A stretch of DNA of 64,000 nucleotides from Rhodoferax ferrireducens T118 (GTDB lineage: Bacteria > Pseudomonadota > Gammaproteobacteria > Burkholderiales > Burkholderiaceae_C). This document shows positions 45,402-53,044 of the stretch, piece after piece. Below the pieces are notes generated by a model. It was not told the DNA's origin. It searched no databases and saw only the letters and a list, made by a program, of their open reading frames with translations. Position numbers and translations under genes: made by a program. Positions within the stretch are counted from its first letter, which is position 1. Each line of letters starts with the position of its first letter. The stretch lies in assembly GCF_000013605.1 (NCBI RefSeq), contig NC_007908.1:682001-746000 (forward strand). The letters are read 5' to 3'.

Positions 45402-46910
45402 CTAAAGGGAGTTGAGTTGAGGGTGGAGGATGGTCAAAATTTTCCCGCGCAGGACTTTCAGCAACATTTGCTCGGCACTGGCCGGTCGTCGGGCCAGAAT
45501 CCATGTCGTCAAAACAGCGACAACATAGCTGAATGCACCAACGGGCAGCAGCGCGAATAGCTGCATGATTGGCTGAACGTCTGGCCACTTGGCGTGCTGC
45601 AGTGCGACCGCACCGCGCAAGGCTAATGCCATTGCGCCGGATGCCAATAAGGGCCGCCACATCACCTCAAACAATTTTCGTTTGGGTAGACCTGTGACCC
45701 GGGCGAAGACCATCACGATGCCGACAAAGCCCAGCAACGCGGTCGCAAAATGTGCATAGGCTGCGCCAAGCGCTCCGTATTGCAGGCTGGCATAAACCAC
45801 AGCTGGCAAAGACACCAGCAGCAGGCTTGCCGACAGCAGCGTGTTGGCCTTGGGCTGACCCATGGCAAGAATGACCAGGTACATATTGCTCTGCAGCGCG
45901 CCGATCAAGCCGCACAATCCGATGATTTGCATGATGGGCACTGCCTCGCGCCACTGCGTGCCTAGCAACAGGCTGACCACCAGATCGGACAAGCAATACA
46001 GACCCACCGCAACCGGAAACGCTAGCAAGCTGATAATGCCAAACACCTCCAGAAAGCGCTCCCACAGCTCGTTGCGTGCCCCAGCAAGCCGCGCGTAGGC
46101 AGGGTAGACCGCACGGTTCAGCGGCGCAATCAGTTCGGTGGAGGGCATGGCCGCAATTTCGCTGGCGATGTTGTAAACCCCTAGGCCATGGCTGCCCACC
46201 GTGCGGCCCAAAACGAAGTCGGTCGAACGGCTGTGCAAGAACTGAATCAGGTTTGAGATGAAAATCCACTTGGAGAAGTGCAGTAGATCGCCATGCGCCG
46301 CCAGACTAAGTCGCGGCCGGTAGGGGTGCAGCCGGTAGCTGATGAAAACTGCCATCAGTTTGCCGCATACCATGCCACCAATTAGCGCCCAAAAACTCCG
46401 TAAGGTCAGGGCCAGGGTGATGGTGACGGCAGAGGCTGCCAGTCGCTTGGCCAGCAAGAATTTGAACTCCTTTCGAAAGTCAAGCTCCTTGCGGAATGCG
46501 ACCGTGCCGATGTTCTCAAAGCCGCCGACCAAGGCGCCGATGGCCAACGCTGGCAGCATCAGTTCAAGCCGGGGCTCCCGGTAAAAACCCGCCGCTGGCA
46601 CCGCCATGACCAGCAGCATGATTGATATGGCAACGCCGAATATCACATTGAAGGTCCATGCGGTGTCAAAATGGCTGCGTTCAGTGTTCTGGCGCTGGAT
46701 GAGTGCAGATTCAAACCCGAACGCGCCCATCAACTCCAGCATCGCCACTACAGCCGTGGCCATGGCAACCAGCCCGAAGTCCGCCGGTGTGAGTACCCGT
46801 GCCAGCACCAGCGTGCTGATCAGGCCAACGCTCTTGTCGAGCAGCTTGAAGCTCATCATCCAGGCTGCGCCCTTGGCAATCTGGCGGCCGGTGGCGTGGT
46901 TAGTGGTCAT
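45402..46910 (-). CDS. Lipopolysaccharide/EPS flippase (Wzx/WzxC family)
   Basis: This 502-residue polytopic protein of the MATE-like oligosaccharide flippase group has about 12-14 hydrophobic helices. It starts with the family opening GAAWMMSFKLLDKSVGLISTLVLARVLTPADFGLVAMA, given here only by its last part (VLTPADFGLVAMA), and has FGFESALIQRQNTERSHFDTAWTFN (in part). It should flip undecaprenyl-linked repeat units to the periplasm for the ligase/Wzy-like proteins. It lies 3 bases before the bifunctional sugar enzyme. No other Wzx-like protein is visible in the window, so it probably serves the XrtA EPS as well as this cassette. Confidence 0.93.
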   Translation of the reverse strand: MTTNHATGRQIAKGAAWMMSFKLLDKSVGLISTLVLARVLTPADFGLVAMATAVVAMLELMGAFGFESALIQRQNTERSHFDTAWTFNVIFGVAISIMLLVMAVPAAGFYREPRLELMLPALAIGALVGGFENIGTVAFRKELDFRKEFKFLLAKRLAASAVTITLALTLRSFWALIGGMVCGKLMAVFISYRLHPYRPRLSLAAHGDLLHFSKWIFISNLIQFLHSRSTDFVLGRTVGSHGLGVYNIASEIAAMPSTELIAPLNRAVYPAYARLAGARNELWERFLEVFGIISLLAFPVAVGLYCLSDLVVSLLLGTQWREAVPIMQIIGLCGLIGALQSNMYLVILAMGQPKANTLLSASLLLVSLPAVVYASLQYGALGAAYAHFATALLGFVGIVMVFARVTGLPKRKLFEVMWRPLLASGAMALALRGAVALQHAKWPDVQPIMQLFALLPVGAFSYVVAVLTTWILARRPASAEQMLLKVLRGKILTILHPQLNSL

Positions 46911-46991
46911 GGAACGCGAGCCAGAGGTTTGATTCTGGAAAGTCTGTCGAAGACATCATCCATGGATCTGAGATGACTTGAAGGATGTTCT

Positions 46992-47708
46992 TTATTGTTG
47001 GCTTGCCTCGGGTGTGGGGCCATTTGCGGTCGGGTTTGCGCTATCAGTTGATTCATTGCTTGGTTCCGCCCATTTGCCAACGTGCTGCAATTGGTCACGC
47101 AAATCCGTTTTGGGAAATCCAAGCGAAATGGCTTTGTGAGCCTGAAGCAGGGCTTTGTCGTACTTCTTAAGGTCAAAATAGACCAAGCCTATGTTGTAGT
47201 GCGAAAAACCATTGTCTGCGGCCGCCACAGTGGCCAACTCGAGTTGCCGAATGGCTTCTGGCGTGCGTGCGTTTTTGGAGAGAAACGTGGCGTAGAGCAT
47301 TCTTGCAATCGTGTCATCGGGGCGAAACCGCACGGCGCGTTCAAAATAACACTCCACCGAGTAGCCAGTGCCTTGCGGTTGCGGAGATTTCATTTTTTCA
47401 CCGTAACGCATCATGGACATCAACGCTCGATGGTGATTGGGAGAGGCCCGCAGGGTGTAGTCAAGGTCGGGTCCCGGAAGGACGTTGGTACTGCCCCGGA
47501 TCAGTGTTTCGACCTCAGGCGTGAAGTGATAGCGCTCAACGATACCCAATTTGGGCTTGTCGGTACGGTAATCGTAGGGACCATACCCGTTGGCGAGAGA
47601 GCCGCAAGCCGAATCGCCTGTTTGGGCGTGCCCCGGCACAGTGGCAAAGAGCGATATCAACAAGCCGACCAACTGGCAGACGAATCTATGACTGGAATTG
47701 AAGTGCAT
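46992..47708 (-). CDS. Exported TPR-like protein of unknown function
   Basis: This 238-residue protein has a signal peptide (FVCQLVGLLISLFATVPGHAQ) with a cleavage site after HAQ. The first half of the mature part is specific (GYGPYDYRTDKPKLGIVERYHF), and the second half has two TPR-like helices (NGFSHYNIGLVYFDLKKYDKALLQ). A Gly/Ser/Thr/Pro-rich tail follows. GGGGAG upstream favours the ATG at 47708 over one at 47735. I do not recognise a named family; similar proteins occur near EPS loci. It is the first gene of the minus block, with an 81-base gap to the flippase gene. Confidence 0.7.
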   Translation of the reverse strand: MHFNSSHRFVCQLVGLLISLFATVPGHAQTGDSACGSLANGYGPYDYRTDKPKLGIVERYHFTPEVETLIRGSTNVLPGPDLDYTLRASPNHHRALMSMMRYGEKMKSPQPQGTGYSVECYFERAVRFRPDDTIARMLYATFLSKNARTPEAIRQLELATVAAADNGFSHYNIGLVYFDLKKYDKALLQAHKAISLGFPKTDLRDQLQHVGKWAEPSNESTDSANPTANGPTPEASQQ

Positions 47709-47884
47709 CAGAGATGGCTCCCCTTGGTTGAACAATATAACCGCCTCACAAATTTATAGCGGCCAGTTGACCGCCGCTCAAAAGGCAGCGCCCTGAACCC
47801 TGGATATACAAGCTTTCAAGCTACCATAGCCTACTGATGTAAGCAAACTGCCAAAGTGATAATCGTCAAGGAACTCGTTAAACA

Positions 47885-48583
47885 ATGATGCTCTCCGTTT
47901 GGCAACGCTTGCATTTTTTGGTTCGCGAATTGGGCGCCTCAACCGCATTTTTGTATTTGTTGGATCGGCTTTTGCGTCGAATCAGCAGCACATGCGGTCT
48001 TTACTATTACCTCTTCGTCGCTCAACCTTTGGCCGCTCAGCCGCGCCTGCCGCCGACGCGCGGCAAGTCATTCACATTTCGGCTGCTACAAGCCCCAGAT
48101 CCTGTTTTGAATCGCTTGGATCGTCCAAGGGCGGTGATAAACCAACGCTTTGTCCAGGGCGCCCAGTGCCTGGTTGCGACCAAAAATGACGTGCTGGTTG
48201 GCTGCATCTGGTTCATTCGCGGTGCTTACGTTGAAGATGAAGTACGTGTCGATTATTTGCTGCCGCCGGACGGGCGCTGTGTCTGGGATTTTGATGTTTT
48301 TGTGGCCGAGTCGGAGCGTCTGGGTTTCCTCTTTGCCAAGCAATGGGATGCTTTTGATGCGTTGCTCAAGCCGCAAGGCATACGTTATACCGTGAGCCGA
48401 ATCAATGCGTTTAATCAGCGCTCTATTGCATCGCACCGGAGTTTGGGGGCGCAAGACTGTGGGCGCGCACTGTTTTTGCGGCTGGGGCAGTTTCAATGGA
48501 TGTTGTCCAGCCAACGCCCCTTCATGGCTTTCGGGGGACGTCCAAAATTGCACATAGGCCCGAAAGGGGCACCAGAGTCTTGA
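47885..48583 (+). CDS. GNAT-like acetyltransferase domain protein
   Basis: This 232-residue protein has a GNAT-like central strand and helix pattern (LVGCIWFIRGAYVEDEVRVDYL, then VWDFDVFVAESERLGFLFAKQWDAF) and the C-terminal NAFNQRSIASHRSLGA segment that is common where GNAT proteins contact acetyl-CoA and substrate. The N-terminal 50 residues are hydrophobic and basic and may associate with the membrane. AAGGAA about 10 bases upstream supports ATG 47885. It is divergent from the TPR-like gene and convergent with hydrolase 1, whose stop is only 3 bases away. Family call moderate; substrate unknown. Confidence 0.65.
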   Translation: MMLSVWQRLHFLVRELGASTAFLYLLDRLLRRISSTCGLYYYLFVAQPLAAQPRLPPTRGKSFTFRLLQAPDPVLNRLDRPRAVINQRFVQGAQCLVATKNDVLVGCIWFIRGAYVEDEVRVDYLLPPDGRCVWDFDVFVAESERLGFLFAKQWDAFDALLKPQGIRYTVSRINAFNQRSIASHRSLGAQDCGRALFLRLGQFQWMLSSQRPFMAFGGRPKLHIGPKGAPES

Positions 48584-48586
48584 GGT

Positions 48587-49453
48587 TCAGGCTCTCTGGC
48601 CGGGTTGTTGCAGACCTTTTTCAAGTGTTAATTCTTCTGCCTTGGTGCGAGAGGTCAGGCTGGAAAATGTGTGGTCCGCATCCTGCAACTCGTGACGAAC
48701 CAAACGCGGATGCGTTAACGTGTTTGTCCAGGCGGCGTCCGTGCTCGCGTGCTCCAGAAATTCTTTGGCCGTGTAGTCGTCGCCACTCAGCAGTAAAAAA
48801 ATACTGCCATTGAAGGCATCCCAAGCGGCAGCCATGCGATGCTGAAAGGGCAATAGAGATGTCGTTGCCCCAGAACGCCGCGCACCCGTAAAAGCGATTC
48901 GAATATTTTGCACCAGACCAGGCAGGGCTTTCAATGCCACCCGCCCGCGAAGCAGCTTGGTCCAAAACTCTTTTTGCCTCAATCTCTGGGTGTAGTAGTG
49001 CTTGACCTGGGTGCGCGCCAGGCTGGTCTCGGAGCGCACCCACGGGTTCAGCAGGCACAGGCCACTGACGCGTGGGTCACGGGTTTCATGGCAGTAGAGC
49101 AGGGCGGCCGAGGCGCCGTCGCACAGGCCCCAAAGCACCACTTGTTTGATGGAGGGCAGTCGTTGTTGCAGCGCGTCAATGGCGGCGGCAATATCGGCGC
49201 TCACCGCTTCAAAATTTCGCGGCTGACCTTCGCTGTCACCCATACCCCGGTAGTCAAAGCGCAGCACCGCGTAGCCAGCCGCGGCCAGCGCGCGCGACAA
49301 CAGCACAAACTGCCGGTGGCTGCCGACCCGGTACTGCGGGCCGCCCACAATCACAACCACACCGGTCTGAGCCGGGATTTCTGGTTTGGCCAGAATGCCC
49401 AGCAAGGTGTCGCCTTGGCAGGCGAAGAGGGCGGTCTCTTCGGTGTATGTCAT
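48587..49453 (-). CDS. Hydrolase 1, exosortase A system-associated (alpha/beta fold)
   Basis: This 288-residue alpha/beta hydrolase matches the XrtA-associated hydrolase 1 family (TIGR03100-like). Landmarks are VVIVGGPQYRVGSHRQFVLL, the oxyanion/strand region AVLRFDYRGMGDSEG and the nucleophile elbow WGLCDGASAALLY, where Cys stands in the place of the usual Ser. A late Asp (SGDDYTAKEF) and a near-terminal His (DADHTFSS) complete a possible triad. It belongs to the auxiliary set with hydrolase 2, the acyl carrier protein and acyl-CoA ligase, a conserved but functionally unresolved part of exosortase A loci. It is separated from hydrolase 2 by two inserted genes here. Confidence 0.92.
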   Translation of the reverse strand: MTYTEETALFACQGDTLLGILAKPEIPAQTGVVVIVGGPQYRVGSHRQFVLLSRALAAAGYAVLRFDYRGMGDSEGQPRNFEAVSADIAAAIDALQQRLPSIKQVVLWGLCDGASAALLYCHETRDPRVSGLCLLNPWVRSETSLARTQVKHYYTQRLRQKEFWTKLLRGRVALKALPGLVQNIRIAFTGARRSGATTSLLPFQHRMAAAWDAFNGSIFLLLSGDDYTAKEFLEHASTDAAWTNTLTHPRLVRHELQDADHTFSSLTSRTKAEELTLEKGLQQPGQRA

Positions 49454-49664
49454 GTCGGAAAATTTAGGGCGCGGCCTTATAGAGATTGATGTCGAATGTT
49501 AGAACCAATTCGGGTTTTGGCTATTTGTGCACCAAATTCGATAACTGCAGATTGTCAGGCAGCCGTACTTGACGCATCAAACGTCCTTTTCTTTTTTTGC
49601 ACGGCGAACCGGGAACCGATTGGGCCCCGCAGAGAGGACTTGCGCCGCCGCAGGGAGCACTTTG

Positions 49665-49688
49665 AAAAAAGCCCCGCAATGGCGGGGC
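49665..49688 (-). terminator. Intrinsic terminator of the PEP-CTERM substrate gene
   Basis: A 7-bp GC stem (GCCCCGC at 49671-49677 with GCGGGGC at 49682-49688, 4-base loop) is followed on the minus strand by a T-run (A-run at 49665-49670). It lies about 20 bases after the PEP-CTERM gene stop and is the clearest rho-independent terminator in the window, isolating that gene from hydrolase 1. Confidence 0.9.
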
Positions 49689-49709
49689 TTTTCACGGCGA
49701 GACCGAAGC

Positions 49710-50471
49710 TCAGACCTTGCGGCGACGCGATACGGCCAGACCGGCAAGGGCCAGGCCGAAGAGGGCGAGGGAGGCGGGCTCGGGGATGGCGTTGCCGAAG
49801 ACCTGCACGTTCACGTCGGAGGACTTGTCCCACCCCCAGCCTGGCGCGGCTGAATTCCATGTCCCTATGCTTAGCGGGTCGACGACCCCGCCCGGAACAT
49901 CCAGGTAAAGCATCGAGCCATCCGCCCCGTCTTGGGTGGAACCACTTAATGCCGCGTTGGACGCGTGAGCGAACGGAGTGGTCGTGCCTTGACCCGCAGC
50001 GGCAGCGCCAGTCCCATCGAGGAAGAAGTCATAGGTCTGTCCGGCTAGCAATGTGATATTGACCGTGAAGTCAACCTGGAACATGTCCCGGAATGCGCCT
50101 GAGTAGCCTTGGTAGGTGGTTGTGCCTACACCATCCGCGTAAAAGACCGGTGTCGATATCACACCTGCGCCTGCGGCCACGCCGATCGTTGATCCGTTAA
50201 CTCCACCCAGAAGAACAGTCGAATCGGTTTGACCTACCGTCCACAGCCGAATACTGCTAATTGACCAAGTCTGCGAGCTTGTGTTGGTAAACGTGTCACC
50301 AACGACATAGGTGGGAGCAAATGCCCAAGCAACATTGGAGCGGTTGGAGCCGGCGGTGTTGTTCAGGTTGGCCGTCGGCAAACCCCGATCCACGAGCATC
50401 GGCGCAGCGATGACGGTGCCGGAGAGCGCGGCGGTCAGCAGCGCGACAGTAATACATGAGGATCGAAACAT
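49710..50471 (-). CDS. PEP-CTERM sorting substrate protein
   Basis: This 253-residue exported protein has an N-terminal signal peptide (ITVALLTAALSGTVIAAP, cut near residue 23) and a C-terminal PEP-CTERM tag: PEP at residues 230-232 (NAIPEPASLALFG), a hydrophobic helix and a basic tail (SRRRKV). The body is Gly/Ser/Thr/Asn-rich and beta-strand-like (FTNTSSQTWSISSIRLW, then GQTYDFFLDGTG), as in many extracellular PEP-CTERM proteins with no named domain. It should be processed by XrtA and released to the cell surface or matrix. GGAGA upstream fixes ATG 50471. It is a single transcription unit: own terminator, and a -24/-12 promoter 55-69 bases before the start. Confidence 0.93.
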   Translation of the reverse strand: MFRSSCITVALLTAALSGTVIAAPMLVDRGLPTANLNNTAGSNRSNVAWAFAPTYVVGDTFTNTSSQTWSISSIRLWTVGQTDSTVLLGGVNGSTIGVAAGAGVISTPVFYADGVGTTTYQGYSGAFRDMFQVDFTVNITLLAGQTYDFFLDGTGAAAAGQGTTTPFAHASNAALSGSTQDGADGSMLYLDVPGGVVDPLSIGTWNSAAPGWGWDKSSDVNVQVFGNAIPEPASLALFGLALAGLAVSRRRKV

Positions 50472-50864
50472 TGAGGTCTCCTGGTATGGGTTACCCAAAA
50501 AATATGGGTACCGTAACAAAATGTTGCACGATGTGTGCCACATATTCAGGAAAATCTGCAAGTCATTGTTTTTATTGAATTAACTTGTGAAAATCACCCA
50601 TTTTTTAGTCACCAACCCTCGCCCTCGGTATGCACCTGTCAGCCCTGCAATCCCCACACATTGGCGGGTGACAGATTCCAGTAATCCGTCAATCGGCAGT
50701 CCAAGAAACGCATGATCTCCAATGCAGGCAACTTCAGCGGTGTTTTTGAAGTGATTCCAGCCGAGACACCCGACACAATGCGGGGGTGACGTTTCCCAAC
50801 CTTCGGCGCGCAAGTGTAAAAAATCCCGACAGTTTGGCCGAAATGGGCCTGCTGGGACGCGCCC
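50472..50864. other. Intergenic region before the PEP-CTERM gene
   Basis: This gap of 393 bases holds the sigma-54 promoter at 50526-50540, a GTGA-AAA-TCAC palindrome at 50587-50597 and the imperfect inverted repeat at 50636-50674. Short minus-strand reading frames are open in 50580-51028 but have no start context or recognised domain. The stretch around 50690-50790 has codon-like composition and might be a decayed gene or insertion remnant, but I could not identify it. Confidence 0.5.
50526..50540 (-). promoter_or_regulatory. Sigma-54 (-24/-12) promoter of the PEP-CTERM gene
   Basis: On the minus strand this reads TGGCACACATCGTGC (then AA), against the sigma-54 consensus TGGCAC-N5-TTGC. The -24 hexamer is perfect, the GG-to-GC spacing is exact and only the first T of TTGC differs. 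Transcription would start near 50514, giving a leader of about 43 bases. The sigma-54 activator PrsR is encoded at 61644, so PrsK/PrsR control is a natural inference. An imperfect inverted repeat (CTGTCAGCCC at 50636 with GGGTGACAG ending at 50674), 120-160 bases upstream, is a candidate activator site. Confidence 0.8.
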
Positions 50865-51749
50865 TTAGCGCTGCGCGATGCGGCGCAGGACGACCAGCAA
50901 GCCTCTGCGATCGGGTACGCCGGTGCGCTGTTCCAGCGCTGCCAGATGCTCATTGGCCGTGTGGCGCGAGATGCCCATCGCTCGTGCGGCACCTGCCAGC
51001 GTCTGGTCCGCCAGCAAATGGGCGGCAAGTTCGCTTTGGCGTGGCGTCAATCGCAGTTGTTCGGCCAACGCCAAGGCGAGCTCCATCGGGTCCGGCGCGT
51101 CCAGCAGCGCGGTGACGGCGACGTGCGTGGCATCTGGCAGCGCCCGCAACATAAAGCTCACGCGCTTGCCGTTGCCGTCGGTCCAGGGAAGTCGCGTGCG
51201 TGCACCCGTTTTGGCCAGAGCCTTGAGCAGCGCGCGGGCCCCACCCGCGCCTGCCAGCTCCAGCCGCGTACCCACCAGGCTGACGCGCTCGCCAGACTGG
51301 GTTAGCGCCTTGGCCGCCGGGTTGGCCTCGCGCACCTGGGCATTGCGGTCAACGATCCAGGTGGGCGGCAGCTGATCAAACAGCCCGGCCTGCAGCGTCT
51401 TGTGGGCCGCCGCCGCCGCAGTGTGCATGTGCACCGCGAATGCCGCGCAGACGGCGCGATTGAGCGACGCGTCGCCGTCACATTCATCACCGTAGGTGGC
51501 GCAGTGTGTCAGGCGCCCCGCCAGCGCCGACAGATCGTCCGGGCCCAGCGGTGGTGCGTCGCTCGCCAGATCGAGCACGCCATGGCACGGCGTGAAATCC
51601 CGAAAGGCCAGCAGGGTTTCGCGCCAGACATCCGGATTGGCGCGCGCTGTGTGCAGGCGCGCCGCCAATTGCAGCAACATCGGCACCTTGTCGAGTGAAT
51701 GGCGATCAGGCTGATGCGATTTCATTGGCACTTTTCTTTGCTCCCTCAT
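50865..51749 (-). CDS. LuxR-family transcriptional regulator with PAS-like sensor
   Basis: This 294-residue regulator ends in a LuxR/GerE helix-turn-helix (LRLTPRQSELAAHLLADQTLAGAARAMGISRHTANEHLAAL, seen as AARAMGISRHTANEHL). The middle contains a PAS-like segment (PTWIVDRNAQVREANPAAKAL), and the N-terminal 100 residues are helical with no receiver domain. Orphan LuxR proteins of this layout often sense a small molecule or redox cue. It lies between hydrolase 2 and the PEP-CTERM gene and interrupts an otherwise conserved gene order. The start is uncertain: ATG 51749, GTG 51731 or ATG 51725 are in frame, and none has a well-placed ribosome site. Confidence 0.85.
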   Translation of the reverse strand: MREQRKVPMKSHQPDRHSLDKVPMLLQLAARLHTARANPDVWRETLLAFRDFTPCHGVLDLASDAPPLGPDDLSALAGRLTHCATYGDECDGDASLNRAVCAAFAVHMHTAAAAAHKTLQAGLFDQLPPTWIVDRNAQVREANPAAKALTQSGERVSLVGTRLELAGAGGARALLKALAKTGARTRLPWTDGNGKRVSFMLRALPDATHVAVTALLDAPDPMELALALAEQLRLTPRQSELAAHLLADQTLAGAARAMGISRHTANEHLAALEQRTGVPDRRGLLVVLRRIAQR

Positions 51750-51780
51750 TAGGCATCACAGTGAGTGTGTGCCAATTTTT

Positions 51781-52653
51781 TCAATCGTTGTTGACGGCGG
51801 CCGTGGTCGCTGTAATCAAGGCCGGAGCATCTTCTATTTCGGTGGTTTGCCAGAACGCTGGGCCATGCACGATGTGGCTGCCTACCCTGTAACCCGCTTG
51901 CTGCCACTGGGTGATGGTTTTGGTCGAGATCGGGCTCAAGCCGGCATCCTCGCGCGTGGACAGTTCGAACCATTCCAGTCGCTGTGTCGGCCCTGGGCCG
52001 GCAGGTGGCGCCAGGGCCGCTTGCTCCAGGCCAGATGCCAGTCCAGGCGACAGCAGGTAGCCCGCAATCTCGACCGGTGAGCCATTGGCCAAGTGCTGGC
52101 GCATGCTTTCCATGACGCCTTTGGCCTGGCCGCCCAGCAGGTCGCCCGCCACTTTGAGGCGCAAGAATTGTTGCAGCAGCGGCCTGCCGGCGGCGGGCGG
52201 CTGCCAGAACAGAAAGTTGCAGGGCGCGCCAAGCTGCCTGGCCGCCTCCACCGCCAGCAGGCAGCCCGCGCGCAGGCCCCACAGCCACAGCGGCAGTTGG
52301 GCCGAATCCGCGCCAGGTGTGTTGCTTTGCTTGCGCAGCCAATGGCAGCCTTGCAGCACGTCGCTCACCCAGCTTTGCCAGCTGGCGTCGCCAAAATCGC
52401 CCGAACTGTCGCCACAACCGAGCAGGTCCATCTGCAGCACCGCGTAACCCGCCCGGGCCAGCGCACGCGCCTGCAAGGCCGCCATGTGGCGGGCCTTGTT
52501 CATCTCTTCGGCAAAGGGGTGGATGTACAGCACCAGGCCGCGGGCTGCACCGCCACTCGCGGCACAGTCAGCCGGGTAAAACAGGCAGAAGCGTTGGTCG
52601 CTTTGGCTGGTCTGCGCCGCCAAGGCCGGCAGAAAAAAAGCTTCCGGCTGCAC
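51781..52653 (-). CDS. Hydrolase 2, exosortase A system-associated
   Basis: This 290-residue alpha/beta-hydrolase-fold protein is the XrtA hydrolase 2 type (TIGR03101-like): LVLYIHPFAEEMNKARHMAA, then GYAVLQMDLLGCGDSSGDF and LWGLRAGCLLAVEAA. At the nucleophile elbow the GxSxG motif is GLRAG, so the usual Ser is Arg and a classic hydrolase mechanism is doubtful; as far as I recall this is the norm in the family. It is 12 bases from the acyl carrier protein gene upstream, in the same direction, fitting an acyl-handling role. The substrate is unknown. Confidence 0.9.
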   Translation of the reverse strand: MQPEAFFLPALAAQTSQSDQRFCLFYPADCAASGGAARGLVLYIHPFAEEMNKARHMAALQARALARAGYAVLQMDLLGCGDSSGDFGDASWQSWVSDVLQGCHWLRKQSNTPGADSAQLPLWLWGLRAGCLLAVEAARQLGAPCNFLFWQPPAAGRPLLQQFLRLKVAGDLLGGQAKGVMESMRQHLANGSPVEIAGYLLSPGLASGLEQAALAPPAGPGPTQRLEWFELSTREDAGLSPISTKTITQWQQAGYRVGSHIVHGPAFWQTTEIEDAPALITATTAAVNND

Positions 52654-52665
52654 AGACGGGCCGCG

Positions 52666-52917
52666 TTAAGTCGCCAGTTTGCTGCTGACAAAGTCAGTCA
52701 GCGAGCCCACCGTGGCAAAGGTTGAGCCATCGATGTCGTCATCGTCCACCACCAGGCCAAACTGTTCTTCAAGGGTGGTGATGAGCGTCACGACCGCCAT
52801 GGAATCCAGCTCGGGGATGGCGCCCAGCAAGGGGGTGTCGCGTGTGAAGGTGGCGGAGCGTCCATTCAGACTTAGAACTTCGTCAACAACACGAAGTACT
52901 TCTTGTGATATGTTCAA
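52666..52917 (-). CDS. Acyl carrier protein, exosortase A-associated
   Basis: This 83-residue acidic protein is an acyl or aminoacyl carrier. The phosphopantetheine attachment site is Ser39 in IPELDSMAVVTLI, a DS motif one helix in from the N-terminus as in all ACPs. The acidic helix III region (VDDDDIDGS) follows. Together with the divergent acyl-CoA ligase-like gene it suggests that an acid is activated and carried as a thioester. It heads the minus-strand operon with hydrolase 2; 127 bases separate it from the ligase gene. Confidence 0.93.
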   Translation of the reverse strand: MNISQEVLRVVDEVLSLNGRSATFTRDTPLLGAIPELDSMAVVTLITTLEEQFGLVVDDDDIDGSTFATVGSLTDFVSSKLAT

Positions 52918-53044
52918 TTAAATCTCCCTGGGAAGCGATTTCGCCGATCAGGATTATTCTAGGGTTCAAAAGCGCGTGCGGGTTGTGTGATGTCTTGTGT
53001 CTGCATGGTTTTTCTCAATTGGCATGATTTTTTCTCTAATTTCT

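Noticed and set aside
50580..51028. Minus-strand open frames before the PEP-CTERM gene as a possible transposase fragment
   Set aside because: Some codon-like composition, but I could not match it to any transposase and found no terminal inverted repeats or target duplication.
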